Assembly (NCBI GenBank): GCA_009744235.1
Contig: WPHV01000008.1
Location: 1-64,000 of the forward strand
DNA length: 64,000 nt
Origin: Gillisella vitis
Lineage (GTDB): Bacteria > Pseudomonadota > Alphaproteobacteria > Rhizobiales > Rhizobiaceae
Direction of reading: 5' to 3'
The notes under the pieces were generated by a model. That model was not told where the DNA came from, searched no databases, and saw only the letters and a list, made by a program, of their open reading frames with translations. Shown piece by piece: positions 27,117 to 36,894 of this stretch (position 1 is its first letter; the number at the start of each line of letters is the position of its first letter). The position numbers and the translations under genes were made by a program.

Positions 27117-30101
27117 TTATGAAGCGCTGTCTGCCGTAGTCGACATCTGTTTCTCGATCAGAGCTGCCTGGGCCTTGATATCGCTCGCCTCCAGAACGTC
27201 GCGCACCCGCAGCGTTATGCCGAAGGTAACGTTCAGGCGGCGAACGAGCTTAATCGCTGCCAGCGAGCTGCCACCGATTTCCGTAAAACCACTGTCCGTC
27301 TTGATGTTGGGTATGCCCAGTAATTCAGTCCAAACCATCTTCACCTTGCGCTCATAATCGGTGAGTGTCTCACCGGCATTTTCCCCGGTGTCCATCGCAA
27401 CAGGTGGTTCGCGAATATTATTGTCTGGGTTCGCGACAACGCCTGACGGAGGCTGCTGTTGGAATATCCCGGCATTTGGGGTGCCGGGTGACGCGACAGT
27501 GTAAAGTTTGCGCGCGAACGGATAGTTCGGGAGCCTGACACGCTGACGGTCTTCTGCGGCATAATAGTCGACCCAATTCACTTTGAGGCCAGCCTGCCAG
27601 CTCTCGGCGAGCGCCGCCGCCAGTTCGTGGCTTTCATCCATATCGCCGGGCAGGCTCGAAATGCTCCAGACACCTGCCTGCCGAGCCAACCCGGAAAGGG
27701 CCCTGCCTGGCCCGACCTCAATCATAACAGCACCCGGATGCGCCTGCTTGATGCGCTCTATACCGGCATGAAAACGGACGGCGGACCGGATATGACCTGC
27801 CCAATAATTAGGGTCGAGGGCTTCATGGTCCTTGATCCAGTCGCCTGTCACATTGGACAAAAATGGCCGGGTTGGGGCGTGTAATTTTGTCTTTGAAACA
27901 ACGTCGCGAAAACGTTCGCAGACCGGTGCCATCATTTCAGAATGGAACGCATGCGAGGTAAGTAGAATACGAACAGGCACATCCATCGCCGCGAGTTCTT
28001 CCGCCGCCGCTTTTATGTCTTCGGTTGAACCGGAAAGGACACATTGTTCCGGGCCGTTAACGGCGGCAATGTCCAGCCGCCCCTCGAACAGGCGTAACAG
28101 TTCTGTCTCTTCCTGTGCGACAGCCAGCATGGCACCAGCTGGCTGCGCTTGCATAAGCGCGCCGCGCGCAATCACCAGATGCAACGCGTCCGAAAGCGAA
28201 AAAACATCGGTCCGACAGGCGGCAACATATTCGCCTAGACTGTGGCCGATCATGGCGGCGGGCACGACTCCCCAACTTTCCCATAGCTCAGCCAGAGCAT
28301 AGCTTTGGGCAAAAATTGTTGGCTGGGCATAACGGGTTTCTCGCAGGGTATCGGCACCGACTTCAAACAGCAGCTTGCGCAAATTGACATCGCGGCCGGA
28401 AGCCGCCTCAATGCATTTATCGATGGCATCGCGAAAAACCGGCTCCTTCCGGTATAGAACGGCGCCGCACCCGGTCATCTGGCTGCCTTGGCCGGGGAAC
28501 AGGAATACAGCCCCCCGCGCATCGGTGACCCCCACATCTTTTTCACCTTTTCGCAGGATCTGTGCTGCCTGCTCCGCAGTATCGGCGACCACGACGGCCC
28601 GATGGCTATAGTCGATCCGACCAATTGCCTGACTGTAGGCGATATCTGCAAATGCCGCTACATTCGAACACTTCTCGATTGCTCCGGCCAGACGAAGGGA
28701 CAATGACGACAAAGCTTCCGCGGATTTGGCAGAATAGGGGATGATGACAGGGACACGCTGAAGCGGAGGCGCAGGTGGCCGCTCTGGTGCTTCTTCCACA
28801 ATCACATGTGCATTCGTACCGCCGATGCCGAACGCGCTAAGCCCGGCAATGCGGGGTCGTTCAGAATTGCGGCGCCAGGGTGTTGCCCGGTCATTGACCA
28901 CAAAGGGACCGTTTTCAAACGGGATTTTCGGGTTTGGTGTTTGATAGTTCACGCTAGCCGGCAGCAACTCATGCTCAAGCGAAAGGACAAGCTTGATGAG
29001 ACCTGCAACGCCGGCTGCCGTGTCCAGATGGCCGATATTGCTCTTGAGAGATCCAATCAGGCATTGATGATCTGCCCGGTTTAACCCGTATGCCATGTTG
29101 AGGGCTTCGATTTCGATAGGGTCGCCCAAAGGCGTGCCAGTGCCATGGCATTCGACATAATCTATGTCTTCGGCATCAAGCTGCGCGATGGACAGGCACT
29201 CTGAAATAACTTCAGCCTGCCCCGAACTGAGCGGGGCCGTGTAGCCGATTTTCTGGTTGCCATCATTGTTGATGGATGTGGCACGCAGAACGGCGCGAAC
29301 ATGGTCACCGTCCGCGATAGCGTCCTCGTATCTTTTGAGCACCACAATACCAGCGCCGCCTGCGCCGACCGTTCCCGCCGCATCCGCATCGAAGGCGCGG
29401 CAATGCCCGTCAGGCGAAAGAATGCCGCCCTCACGATATATGTAGCCGGTGCCATGCGGAAAACTGATGGATACACCTCCCGCCAAGGCAACATCGCATT
29501 CCCCGTTCAGCAGAGATTGGGCGGCCATATGGACGGCGACAAGAGAACTGGAACACGCTGTTTGTACTGTAACGCTGGGTCCGGTGAGGCCAAGCAGATA
29601 GGAGATGCGCGAACACAAAAAATCCTTGTCATTACCGATGAGGGCTTCAAACAGATTTCCATCGGCACGGCGCAGGAGTTCCTGGGCATTTGCCAGAAGG
29701 TATGAACTGAAACCGGCGCCTGCATAAACGCCAACCGGCACGTCAATCTCGCCAATCGGCATTCCAGCGTCCTCCAAGGCATGCACGGCACATTCCAGAA
29801 ACACCCGCTGCTGCGGATCCATGGCCTCGGCCTCCGCCGGCGAAATGCCGAAGAAGGACGCGTCGAAGTGATCAGGCGTGTCGAGCATTCCCGCTGCCCG
29901 TACGTAAGCAGGATCCTTATAGACCTCTTCGGGCACGCAAGCCGCTTTCAGGGCTGCCTCATCCGGGCGCGCGATCCCTTCACGGCCCTCGGCCAGCATT
30001 TCCCAAAGTGCGTCGGGTGTGTTTGCGCCGGGAAAGCGACCTGAAAGACCAACAATGGCGACACGTAGTAACGGAGGTCCGTTTTCTTCACCCATATCCA
30101 T
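27117..30101 (-). CDS. Type I polyketide synthase module (KS-AT-ACP)
   Basis: Numbered from the ATG at 30101, the 994-residue protein has a ketosynthase at about 10-440 (TACSSS with Cys183, ECHGTGT with His319, KSNIGH with His358), an acyltransferase at about 530-830 (GHSLGEY, Ser621; HAFH about 717-720, typical of malonyl-CoA selection) and an ACP at about 915-980 (GGSSL). There is no KR, DH, ER or TE. It should add one malonyl-derived C2 unit and leave a beta-keto group. The longer frame from 30188 overlaps the NRPS end and lacks homology. It lies 7 bases after the NRPS stop, so the assembly order NRPS then PKS is likely. Confidence 0.9.
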   Translation of the reverse strand: MDMGEENGPPLLRVAIVGLSGRFPGANTPDALWEMLAEGREGIARPDEAALKAACVPEEVYKDPAYVRAAGMLDTPDHFDASFFGISPAEAEAMDPQQRVFLECAVHALEDAGMPIGEIDVPVGVYAGAGFSSYLLANAQELLRRADGNLFEALIGNDKDFLCSRISYLLGLTGPSVTVQTACSSSLVAVHMAAQSLLNGECDVALAGGVSISFPHGTGYIYREGGILSPDGHCRAFDADAAGTVGAGGAGIVVLKRYEDAIADGDHVRAVLRATSINNDGNQKIGYTAPLSSGQAEVISECLSIAQLDAEDIDYVECHGTGTPLGDPIEIEALNMAYGLNRADHQCLIGSLKSNIGHLDTAAGVAGLIKLVLSLEHELLPASVNYQTPNPKIPFENGPFVVNDRATPWRRNSERPRIAGLSAFGIGGTNAHVIVEEAPERPPAPPLQRVPVIIPYSAKSAEALSSLSLRLAGAIEKCSNVAAFADIAYSQAIGRIDYSHRAVVVADTAEQAAQILRKGEKDVGVTDARGAVFLFPGQGSQMTGCGAVLYRKEPVFRDAIDKCIEAASGRDVNLRKLLFEVGADTLRETRYAQPTIFAQSYALAELWESWGVVPAAMIGHSLGEYVAACRTDVFSLSDALHLVIARGALMQAQPAGAMLAVAQEETELLRLFEGRLDIAAVNGPEQCVLSGSTEDIKAAAEELAAMDVPVRILLTSHAFHSEMMAPVCERFRDVVSKTKLHAPTRPFLSNVTGDWIKDHEALDPNYWAGHIRSAVRFHAGIERIKQAHPGAVMIEVGPGRALSGLARQAGVWSISSLPGDMDESHELAAALAESWQAGLKVNWVDYYAAEDRQRVRLPNYPFARKLYTVASPGTPNAGIFQQQPPSGVVANPDNNIREPPVAMDTGENAGETLTDYERKVKMVWTELLGIPNIKTDSGFTEIGGSSLAAIKLVRRLNVTFGITLRVRDVLEASDIKAQAALIEKQMSTTADSAS

Positions 30102-30108
30102 CGTCACA

Positions 30109-33100
30109 TCAATCCAATCTGCGCCGTTGCACGCCACGCCGCATGGTATTCGGGTTCGTGCTACGTTTTTTCGGTCGGGACTGCGCATCGTTGGCAGTAT
30201 TGGCGGTTTGCAAAAGTCTGGCCTGTGCGGTCACGCTCGTATGGCGAAACAATTCCACAATGCCGATGGTGCGGGGTGCAATCAGGTTAAGTTCTTTTTG
30301 CAGCTTCATCAGAAGAAGGGAGTGTCCACCGACCTCAAAGAAACTCCGGTCGGGATCGATATTCTGTACACCGAGCAAATCCCGCCATACCCCGGCAACC
30401 TTGCTTTCGTCGGGGCTGAGCGGTCTGTCCGGCTGTACTTCGGCTTCGGGAACAGCGAGGGCCGAAAGCCGCTTCCGGTCCAGTTTTCCCGTGGCGGTTC
30501 GGGGCAATTCGGGCAGGGAGGCGAACACAGACGGGCAATAATAGGCAGGCAGGCGTTCAGAGATTGCCCGCCGCAATGCTTCGGCGGCCAGTGGGCTTTC
30601 AGGGCGATCCTGTTCCACATAGGCGATCAGGCGCGCGCGACCGCCCGAGCCGTTCAGCACTACTACCGATTGGCGTATGCCAGTCACCGTATTCAGGATT
30701 TTTTCGATTTGCTCCGGCTCTATTCGGTAGCCGCGCAGTTTGATCTGGTTGTCGATGCGCCCGAAATATTCAAGCGCTCCATCCATCCTGAAGCGCCCCA
30801 CGTCGCCCGTCCGGTAAACCCGCTCCTCATTGTTGCCCACAGAGATTGAAGTGAACCTTGCCCCGGTGATCTCTGGCCGTGCAACATAGCCTCGTGCAAG
30901 GTTCTCACCCGCGACGCAGACTTCACCAAGGGCGCCCATTGGTAGAATCCGTTGATCAGGGTCGAGAACGTACAATCGGGTATTGGCAATGGGACGACCG
31001 ATGGGAATGCGTTCCTCGCCCTCTTCAACCTTCCAACCTGATACCCATACACTGGCTTCTGTCGGCCCATACTCATTGTATAGTGCGGCATCCGGAAACG
31101 TTTCGTGGTGTGCCGTTACCGTATCGCTTTCCAATTTTTCTCCCGCCAGAATTACAGACTGTAATCCGGTAAGTCGGGATGCGCCCGCCGATTGCAGGAT
31201 TAGCTGGTAGAGTGTTGGAACGGTCAGTACGTGGGAAATTCGGTCAGCACCTGGCAATGTGGTCAGCGTGGCCAAATCCACTTTGTGCCCCGGCAGCAGG
31301 CGCAGGGTGCCTCCCTGACAAAGGGTCCAATAAATGCCGGCCACCGAACTGTCGAAATAAAAGGGCGACAGGAGAAGAAAGGCGTCTACGGTTTCGGGGT
31401 AATGCTCCATCCGGGCAAGTGTGGAATTGTACAGGGCACGATGGGAAATTGCCACGCCATTGGGTTTGCCCGTCGAACCCGAAGTATACATGACGTAGGC
31501 CAGATCGTCGCGGTGAACTGGCGCATCGATATCGGCATCCAACGCGTCCCCCAAACTGTCAAAGCCAAGGTATGTGCGTATCGATCGGGTGGCATCGGAT
31601 TTTGTTGAAAGAACAATCTTGATATTGTTCTCGTCGAAAATCTCGTCGCGCGTAATGACCCCCAACTGCGGGTCGTAAGGAAGATACGTCGCGCCGATGC
31701 GAAGGACTGCGAGATAGGCAGCGATTGTGTCTGGTGCGCTGACGGCCTCCACCGCGACGATTTCACCGGGGACCACATTGTGGCGTCTTAGCGCCGTCGC
31801 AATCCGTCTGCTATGCCTTTCCAGATCAGCATAGGTCCAGCGTCCGTCAGCTTCTGCATCAATTGCGATACTGTTGGCGTCGGGTCCGTACGCGTGCTCC
31901 AGAATTTGCGTATGAACGCCGCTATTCGCCTCTCGGGGAACAACAGGTCCTGCGCCGATCCTGCAAATTTCAGCGATGTCAGCCGGACTGGCAAGTGCGG
32001 CATCTGCGACGGTAGTTGCCGTTTGCATGGCCTCCAGAATGGAAGACATTCGGCCCGCGAGATGTGCAATGAAAGATCGCGGATAGCGGTCGCACCGGAA
32101 CTCGAACCGTGCGCGAACCGGACCATTGTTAGCGGGCGCAACCAGCAATGCCAGGTTGAATTGCGCGGTACCCAGATCAAGGGTGACAGTTTCAAAGGAA
32201 ACCCCGGCCTCGGACCATGACGTGGAATAACCGTCCTGCTCGGAGAAAAAACAGTCCAGTAAAGGATGTTCGGTGCCTGAGGCGCCGGAAAGGGCCGCCA
32301 TATCCTCAAAAGGGAGGTCCTGATGGGAAATGGCCTCAATCACGGTTTGAGAAACCTGAGCGACAAAATTCTCAACGCTTGCCTGCATTGGTACTTGCAG
32401 TCGCAGGGGCAACGTGTGGACGAAGCATCCCACAACATTTTCCAGGACCTGCGCATTGCGCGATGACGAGGTGGTGCCTACCGTCAGGTCGTTTTCGCCA
32501 GCATATTTGCTAAGCAATATATAGAACGCCGTGAGCTGGATGACGTAACTGGTGGTTCGGTGCCTTCTTGCAAGCGAGAAGCAGGCTCGGCTAGCCTCTT
32601 CGGTGAAGGTAAAAGCGTAATTCTCTCCGACATTTGAATCGTAGGGTCTGTCGGAAAGGTCAGCCATGCGCGGAATTGACGCCGGGATCGCGTTGTCGAG
32701 TTTTGTGGCCCAATAGGCTTTTTCACGCGCGAAATCCTTACGCATCTGCATCGTCCGCCGTGCATTTGCAAATGCCGAAAACCGCGCAGTTTCCGGATTC
32801 TTCGGCATTTGATCATGCCGTATAAATTCGCCAAGCTCGTCTATGATCAGTTTTTCCGACAAGCCGTCGACGGCAATGTGATGGATGACAAGCACAAGCA
32901 GCGCCTCATCGGAGCCGAACGGAATGTAAAATGCGCGAAGTGGTGTTTCGCGATCAAAGTCAAATCGCCGACGGGCCATTCGTTCAGCAGTGTTCTGGGC
33001 CACTTCGATTGTCTCGACCCGGCTTGAAGCCTCAAATTCAATGTTGGAATCCGGCGGTAAAGCCTGCTGGGTGATTGTCGGTCCGGAGCTGTCGAATCTC

Positions 33101-35673
33101 ATACGCAACATCTCGTGCCGGGCAACGATCGCACGAAGCCCGTGCCGCAGGCGCTCAGGCCCCTGCGCGCCATGTAGGTGAAGCGCTATCGGCACATTGT
33201 AAGCCTCGCCATTTGGGCGATGCTGGTTAAGAAAAAAAAGCCGCTCCTGCGTTGACGTCAGGCGGGCAGCGTGTTCTAGCCGAATTTCGGGAAGTAGCTC
33301 TTCTTCCGCTGCCGAGGCCTTTTTACAAATTGCGAATAAGTCACCAAAACGCGGGTTTCCCAGTACATCGAGCGCACTGACATTCCGCATTAGTCGCCTG
33401 CGGATACGGTTGGCCAAGCGCGCCGCTGACAACGAGTCTCCACCCCATGCAAAAAAATCGGCATCCACCCCCGCAGGTTTCTGGCCCAAAATTTCCGACC
33501 AGATGCCAGCCAACTCAGCCTGATCCTGCTGCAGGGGCGCGCTATTGGCCTCCGCAGCAGGCTTCTTTGGGGTCGCAAACAGGACTTCTCTCACCGCTTT
33601 GCGGTCCGCCTTTCCGTTTACCGAAAGTGGAATGCTATCGATCAGGCGGATGTCCTGTGGCATCATTTCAGGCATCAATTGCTTTTCAAGGAATGTCCTG
33701 ATTCTTGTGATGTCGACTTCTGACGGTTCCGCGCTGACGATGCCCGCGACAAGCCGCGGTGCGGCGCGATCATCAAGCACAACCATACATTCCAGCACGC
33801 CCGGCGCCTGATTGAGCAATGCTTCGATTTCGCCAAGTTCAATCCGCACCCCGCGGATCTTCACCTGGTCGTCGATACGGCCGCCATAAATGAGTTCACC
33901 CTGATAATTGTAGTGGGCGATGTCTCCGGTGCGGTAAAAGCGCTGCATCCGGTCCAACGGCGGGTAATGAATTTGGCGGAACTTTTCTGCATTCAGGTCG
34001 GGCCGATTGAGATATTGCTCGGCCAGTTGCACCCCGCCAATCAAAAGTTCTCCGCGCTCGCCTGGTGGCAAAAACTGCCCATCGGCACCCATGATGGCGA
34101 GGATGGTATTGGCTGCAGGAAACCCGATCGGCACCGATAGGCAGGTGTTTGAGGTGCGGCATTCAAAATAGCTGACATCGATGGCCGCTTCAGTAGGGCC
34201 ATAAAGATTGTGCAGACGAGTGGCTGGAAGGCCGGAGAAGAAGCGGTTGCGCAACGCTCCTGAGAGCGCCTCGCCACTACACAAAACATTGCGCAGGGTC
34301 ACGCAGCGATCCTGCAGCCGTTGCTCCTGAAGAAAAACCTGAAGCATTGAAGGCACGAAATGGCACAGGGTAACCTGCTTCTCGCGGATCAGGTCGGCAA
34401 GGTAATCCGGATCCTTGTGGCCTTCAGGCTTTGCAAGAACGATGCGCGCACCAACCAGTAGGGGCCAGAAAAATTCCCAGACTGACACATCGAAGTTGAA
34501 CGGCGTTTTTTGCAACACCACGTCATCGATACCAAGCGGAATGAGGGACTGGATCCAAAGCAGGCGGTTGCTCAGTGCCCGATGTGTATTGGCTGCGCCC
34601 TTGGGGCGCCCGGTGGAACCCGAGGTGTAAATTACATAGGCGCGGTCATCCGGTGCGATCTGCGGCGGCAGAAAATGTCCGCGGTCACCGTTCCAATCAT
34701 CAATGGCCAGGGAAACTGCCGCATGGTCGGGCAGGGTGGAGGCATAATCGGGATGGTAGGTAAGCACATCGATTTTTGCATCCGCCATCATGAACGTAAC
34801 ACGGTCCTGCGGCAGGTCAGGCTGCAAAGGCAAATAGGCAGCGCCCGACCGCATGATCGCTAGCAGGGCAATCACCATTTCTGCGGATCGATGGCAGAAA
34901 ACGCCGACAATCGAGCCAACGCCGACGCCCTTGGCCTGCAATCGTCCGGCGAATATGGCGGAGCGCCTTTCAAGTTCCGCATAAGTCAGAATTACCTGCC
35001 CGTCGTCTACCGCAATGCCACCCGGGGGGCGGTCAAACTGCGACTGAAGCAAATCGGGCACACAAAAATCCGGATCGATCCCGTCATCCCCTATTTCCCA
35101 TGAACGCAAGCGCCACGGTATTTCCACCTGCTCGGACAATTGCTCCAAACTGATCTCTGGATCGGCACTCACAATGGCAACTGTCTTTTCAAGGATTGTG
35201 GCGACGAAGCGCAGATATGCGCCCGATACTTCCGAACCGGGGATCAGTTCAATCATGCCGTCGCCATTGGTCCACGTACAGTCGACGTAAAACCATGGAG
35301 TGCGGGTGCCATCAGCTTTTGGATCAGTAAGATTTACCCGGAATTGAACTGGTGACCTTGCGTGGCCGTCTTCAGTCAGTCCCGCGGCCAGACCGTTCGC
35401 ATAAGAACCAAATGGGATGATCTTATCGGTGCAGGAAACAGGAAGAAGCCTGAGCTTCCCGTCCGAACCCTTGATCTCAATCGAAATATTTTCTTGCTGA
35501 AGCGGCCCCACAAAAATCGCCGCCACCGTCGCACGCAAGACAGCGCCAAACGAGGTTTGGTACGTGCGTGCCAGATTGAGCAGCGTGGCCGCCTGATTAG
35601 CATGTAGGGCCAGCATCGGCAAGGTGTGGGCTGGCGGATGTGAAGCTTCTGCGCTCACGCCGACATTGTGCAT
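30109..35673 (-). CDS. Bimodular non-ribosomal peptide synthetase (partial C-A-PCP-C-A-PCP)
   Basis: The protein is 1854 residues. Residues 1-200 look like a degenerate C-terminal half of a condensation domain without HHxxxDG. A1 spans about 210-695 (YVIYTSGSTGRPKG; pocket D-V-W-H-L-S-L-I-D, the classical serine code), PCP1 about 715-780 (GGDS, Ser748), C about 795-1225 (HHIAVDG 931-937, intact), A2 about 1255-1735 (pocket D-S-A-L-I-A-E-V-W, which I cannot assign), and PCP2 about 1755-1825 (GGHS, Ser1785). There are no epimerase, methyltransferase or thioesterase domains. A dipeptide starting with Ser would be handed to the PKS encoded next. The basic tail RRGVQRRRLD may be a docking element. 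The start overlaps the PPTase gene by 19 bases. Confidence 0.92.
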   Translation of the reverse strand: MHNVGVSAEASHPPAHTLPMLALHANQAATLLNLARTYQTSFGAVLRATVAAIFVGPLQQENISIEIKGSDGKLRLLPVSCTDKIIPFGSYANGLAAGLTEDGHARSPVQFRVNLTDPKADGTRTPWFYVDCTWTNGDGMIELIPGSEVSGAYLRFVATILEKTVAIVSADPEISLEQLSEQVEIPWRLRSWEIGDDGIDPDFCVPDLLQSQFDRPPGGIAVDDGQVILTYAELERRSAIFAGRLQAKGVGVGSIVGVFCHRSAEMVIALLAIMRSGAAYLPLQPDLPQDRVTFMMADAKIDVLTYHPDYASTLPDHAAVSLAIDDWNGDRGHFLPPQIAPDDRAYVIYTSGSTGRPKGAANTHRALSNRLLWIQSLIPLGIDDVVLQKTPFNFDVSVWEFFWPLLVGARIVLAKPEGHKDPDYLADLIREKQVTLCHFVPSMLQVFLQEQRLQDRCVTLRNVLCSGEALSGALRNRFFSGLPATRLHNLYGPTEAAIDVSYFECRTSNTCLSVPIGFPAANTILAIMGADGQFLPPGERGELLIGGVQLAEQYLNRPDLNAEKFRQIHYPPLDRMQRFYRTGDIAHYNYQGELIYGGRIDDQVKIRGVRIELGEIEALLNQAPGVLECMVVLDDRAAPRLVAGIVSAEPSEVDITRIRTFLEKQLMPEMMPQDIRLIDSIPLSVNGKADRKAVREVLFATPKKPAAEANSAPLQQDQAELAGIWSEILGQKPAGVDADFFAWGGDSLSAARLANRIRRRLMRNVSALDVLGNPRFGDLFAICKKASAAEEELLPEIRLEHAARLTSTQERLFFLNQHRPNGEAYNVPIALHLHGAQGPERLRHGLRAIVARHEMLRMRFDSSGPTITQQALPPDSNIEFEASSRVETIEVAQNTAERMARRRFDFDRETPLRAFYIPFGSDEALLVLVIHHIAVDGLSEKLIIDELGEFIRHDQMPKNPETARFSAFANARRTMQMRKDFAREKAYWATKLDNAIPASIPRMADLSDRPYDSNVGENYAFTFTEEASRACFSLARRHRTTSYVIQLTAFYILLSKYAGENDLTVGTTSSSRNAQVLENVVGCFVHTLPLRLQVPMQASVENFVAQVSQTVIEAISHQDLPFEDMAALSGASGTEHPLLDCFFSEQDGYSTSWSEAGVSFETVTLDLGTAQFNLALLVAPANNGPVRARFEFRCDRYPRSFIAHLAGRMSSILEAMQTATTVADAALASPADIAEICRIGAGPVVPREANSGVHTQILEHAYGPDANSIAIDAEADGRWTYADLERHSRRIATALRRHNVVPGEIVAVEAVSAPDTIAAYLAVLRIGATYLPYDPQLGVITRDEIFDENNIKIVLSTKSDATRSIRTYLGFDSLGDALDADIDAPVHRDDLAYVMYTSGSTGKPNGVAISHRALYNSTLARMEHYPETVDAFLLLSPFYFDSSVAGIYWTLCQGGTLRLLPGHKVDLATLTTLPGADRISHVLTVPTLYQLILQSAGASRLTGLQSVILAGEKLESDTVTAHHETFPDAALYNEYGPTEASVWVSGWKVEEGEERIPIGRPIANTRLYVLDPDQRILPMGALGEVCVAGENLARGYVARPEITGARFTSISVGNNEERVYRTGDVGRFRMDGALEYFGRIDNQIKLRGYRIEPEQIEKILNTVTGIRQSVVVLNGSGGRARLIAYVEQDRPESPLAAEALRRAISERLPAYYCPSVFASLPELPRTATGKLDRKRLSALAVPEAEVQPDRPLSPDESKVAGVWRDLLGVQNIDPDRSFFEVGGHSLLLMKLQKELNLIAPRTIGIVELFRHTSVTAQARLLQTANTANDAQSRPKKRSTNPNTMRRGVQRRRLD

Positions 35674-36581
35674 GGGTCACCCTTTTTGGCAAAATTCGCG
35701 CGAGCGACTGCCGTGCTGATTGAAGGCGAACAAAGGGCTCGCGTATCTTGATCATGACCGGGGAAACAGCCTTGCATCACAGCAGCCAATTGATCGGGAG
35801 CTAGCCGGACAATTTTTAGCCGGCGTTTGGGCCTTGCCTCAGGTGTACCCCAGGCTACGGCAAGCGATTGGGTGGCGCTGACTTGGGAACTGCAAAAACG
35901 GAAATTTGCATTTGGTGCATCAAGAGGTTCCATAATCTGATGACTGATCTCAACACTTTCCAAAAATCGAAAGCCTATTGATTGTGGAGACTGGCTCAGT
36001 CCTTTGCCAATGGCTTTTAGATAAGCCTCTTTCAGCGTCCAAAGTTGCGTGAAGCGCCGTGGTTGGTCGACCTGTGGAAGGGCGCGCAACGCTCGGAGTT
36101 CGTCGGTGGTGCATATGGATTCTGCCAGATCCAGATCAGTATCGGCGATCACCGTTTCTACGTCGACGCCCAGTTGGCAGTCACGGGCGAAGGCAAGGGC
36201 AGCCTGGCCGCAAGTATGCGAAAGGTTAAAAGTCAGCCCGGATTCTGAAGCCTTCAGGTCCGGTCGACCTGCCGTCCCGTACTCAAATTGCCATGCTTTT
36301 GGCTCCACTGACGGGCAGTAGGCGGAGAGCAACTGCCGCAGTGTTTCATGCGCAACACGATAAGACCGGCGGTCGGACTCCAATCGCAGGCGGGACAGTT
36401 TGGCACGTTCCCCAGCGCTCAGAACATTGCGATCAGGTGCCGCGCTGTTCCCCCACACGTCAGAGGCCACCAGCCAGACGTGAATTTCATCGGGGTGGAT
36501 TTCGAGTGGGTATGACCCGCGACAAAGGTGCAGGCCGTCGAAGCGCAGTGTCTGGGCGGTTGAGGTCATCGTATCTCGCAT
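35655..36581 (-). CDS. 4'-phosphopantetheinyl transferase (Sfp/Gsp type)
   Basis: This enzyme loads phosphopantetheine from CoA onto the carrier domains of the adjacent NRPS and PKS. The Mg/CoA motif appears as LGVDVETV (about residue 137), with the downstream WTLKEAYLKAIGKGL (about 185-199) that defines Sfp-type enzymes; FNLSHTCGQAALAF precedes them. At 308 residues it is somewhat longer than Sfp (224), with a C-terminal extension. Start codon 36581 or 36569 (MTSTAQ). It is the first gene of the four-gene biosynthetic operon, downstream of operator D. Confidence 0.88.
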   Translation of the reverse strand: MRDTMTSTAQTLRFDGLHLCRGSYPLEIHPDEIHVWLVASDVWGNSAAPDRNVLSAGERAKLSRLRLESDRRSYRVAHETLRQLLSAYCPSVEPKAWQFEYGTAGRPDLKASESGLTFNLSHTCGQAALAFARDCQLGVDVETVIADTDLDLAESICTTDELRALRALPQVDQPRRFTQLWTLKEAYLKAIGKGLSQSPQSIGFRFLESVEISHQIMEPLDAPNANFRFCSSQVSATQSLAVAWGTPEARPKRRLKIVRLAPDQLAAVMQGCFPGHDQDTRALCSPSISTAVARANFAKKGDPCTMSA

Positions 36582-36894
36582 AATCCGCCTTCGCCGTCCG
36601 GGGGAGGGAGAAGACTTGAATCTCTACCAAATCGGATAGGGGCAAAGAACATGCCCACCACTCCAAACTTGACCGGCTGGAGTCTTGGCCAAATCAGGCA
36701 CCGCGTTGATACCCCCAACGTGGTATGGCTCAGGCAAAATATATGTATTGGTTAGGTCCCGGTCGGGCTCAAAAGACGCGCACTGGATAGTGCTCAGATT
36801 CTACCTGTGGCTGGATATTCTGGAAGTAACGGCAACCCCGCAGCACGGCAAACCAACGCATCATGCAAACGCTGCCCTGGCTTCAGGAGACCTC
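36582..36894. promoter_or_regulatory. Divergent promoter region PPTase / IMPase
   Basis: These 313 bases separate the divergent biosynthetic operon and the phosphatase gene. They hold operator D. A frame that would extend the phosphatase upstream to 36685 runs through the operator and has no family similarity, so I treat it as non-coding. Confidence 0.55.
36710..36725. promoter_or_regulatory. Cluster operator D (16-bp inverted repeat)
   Basis: TACCCCCAACGTGGTA lies between the PPTase-NRPS-PKS-C operon (start 36581) and the IMPase (start 36895). It shares TACCCC and the right half CGTGGTATG with site B. Confidence 0.75.

Noticed and set aside
36685..36894. N-terminal extension of the IMPase
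   Set aside because: It runs through operator D with no family similarity; ATG 36895 has a good ribosome-binding site.
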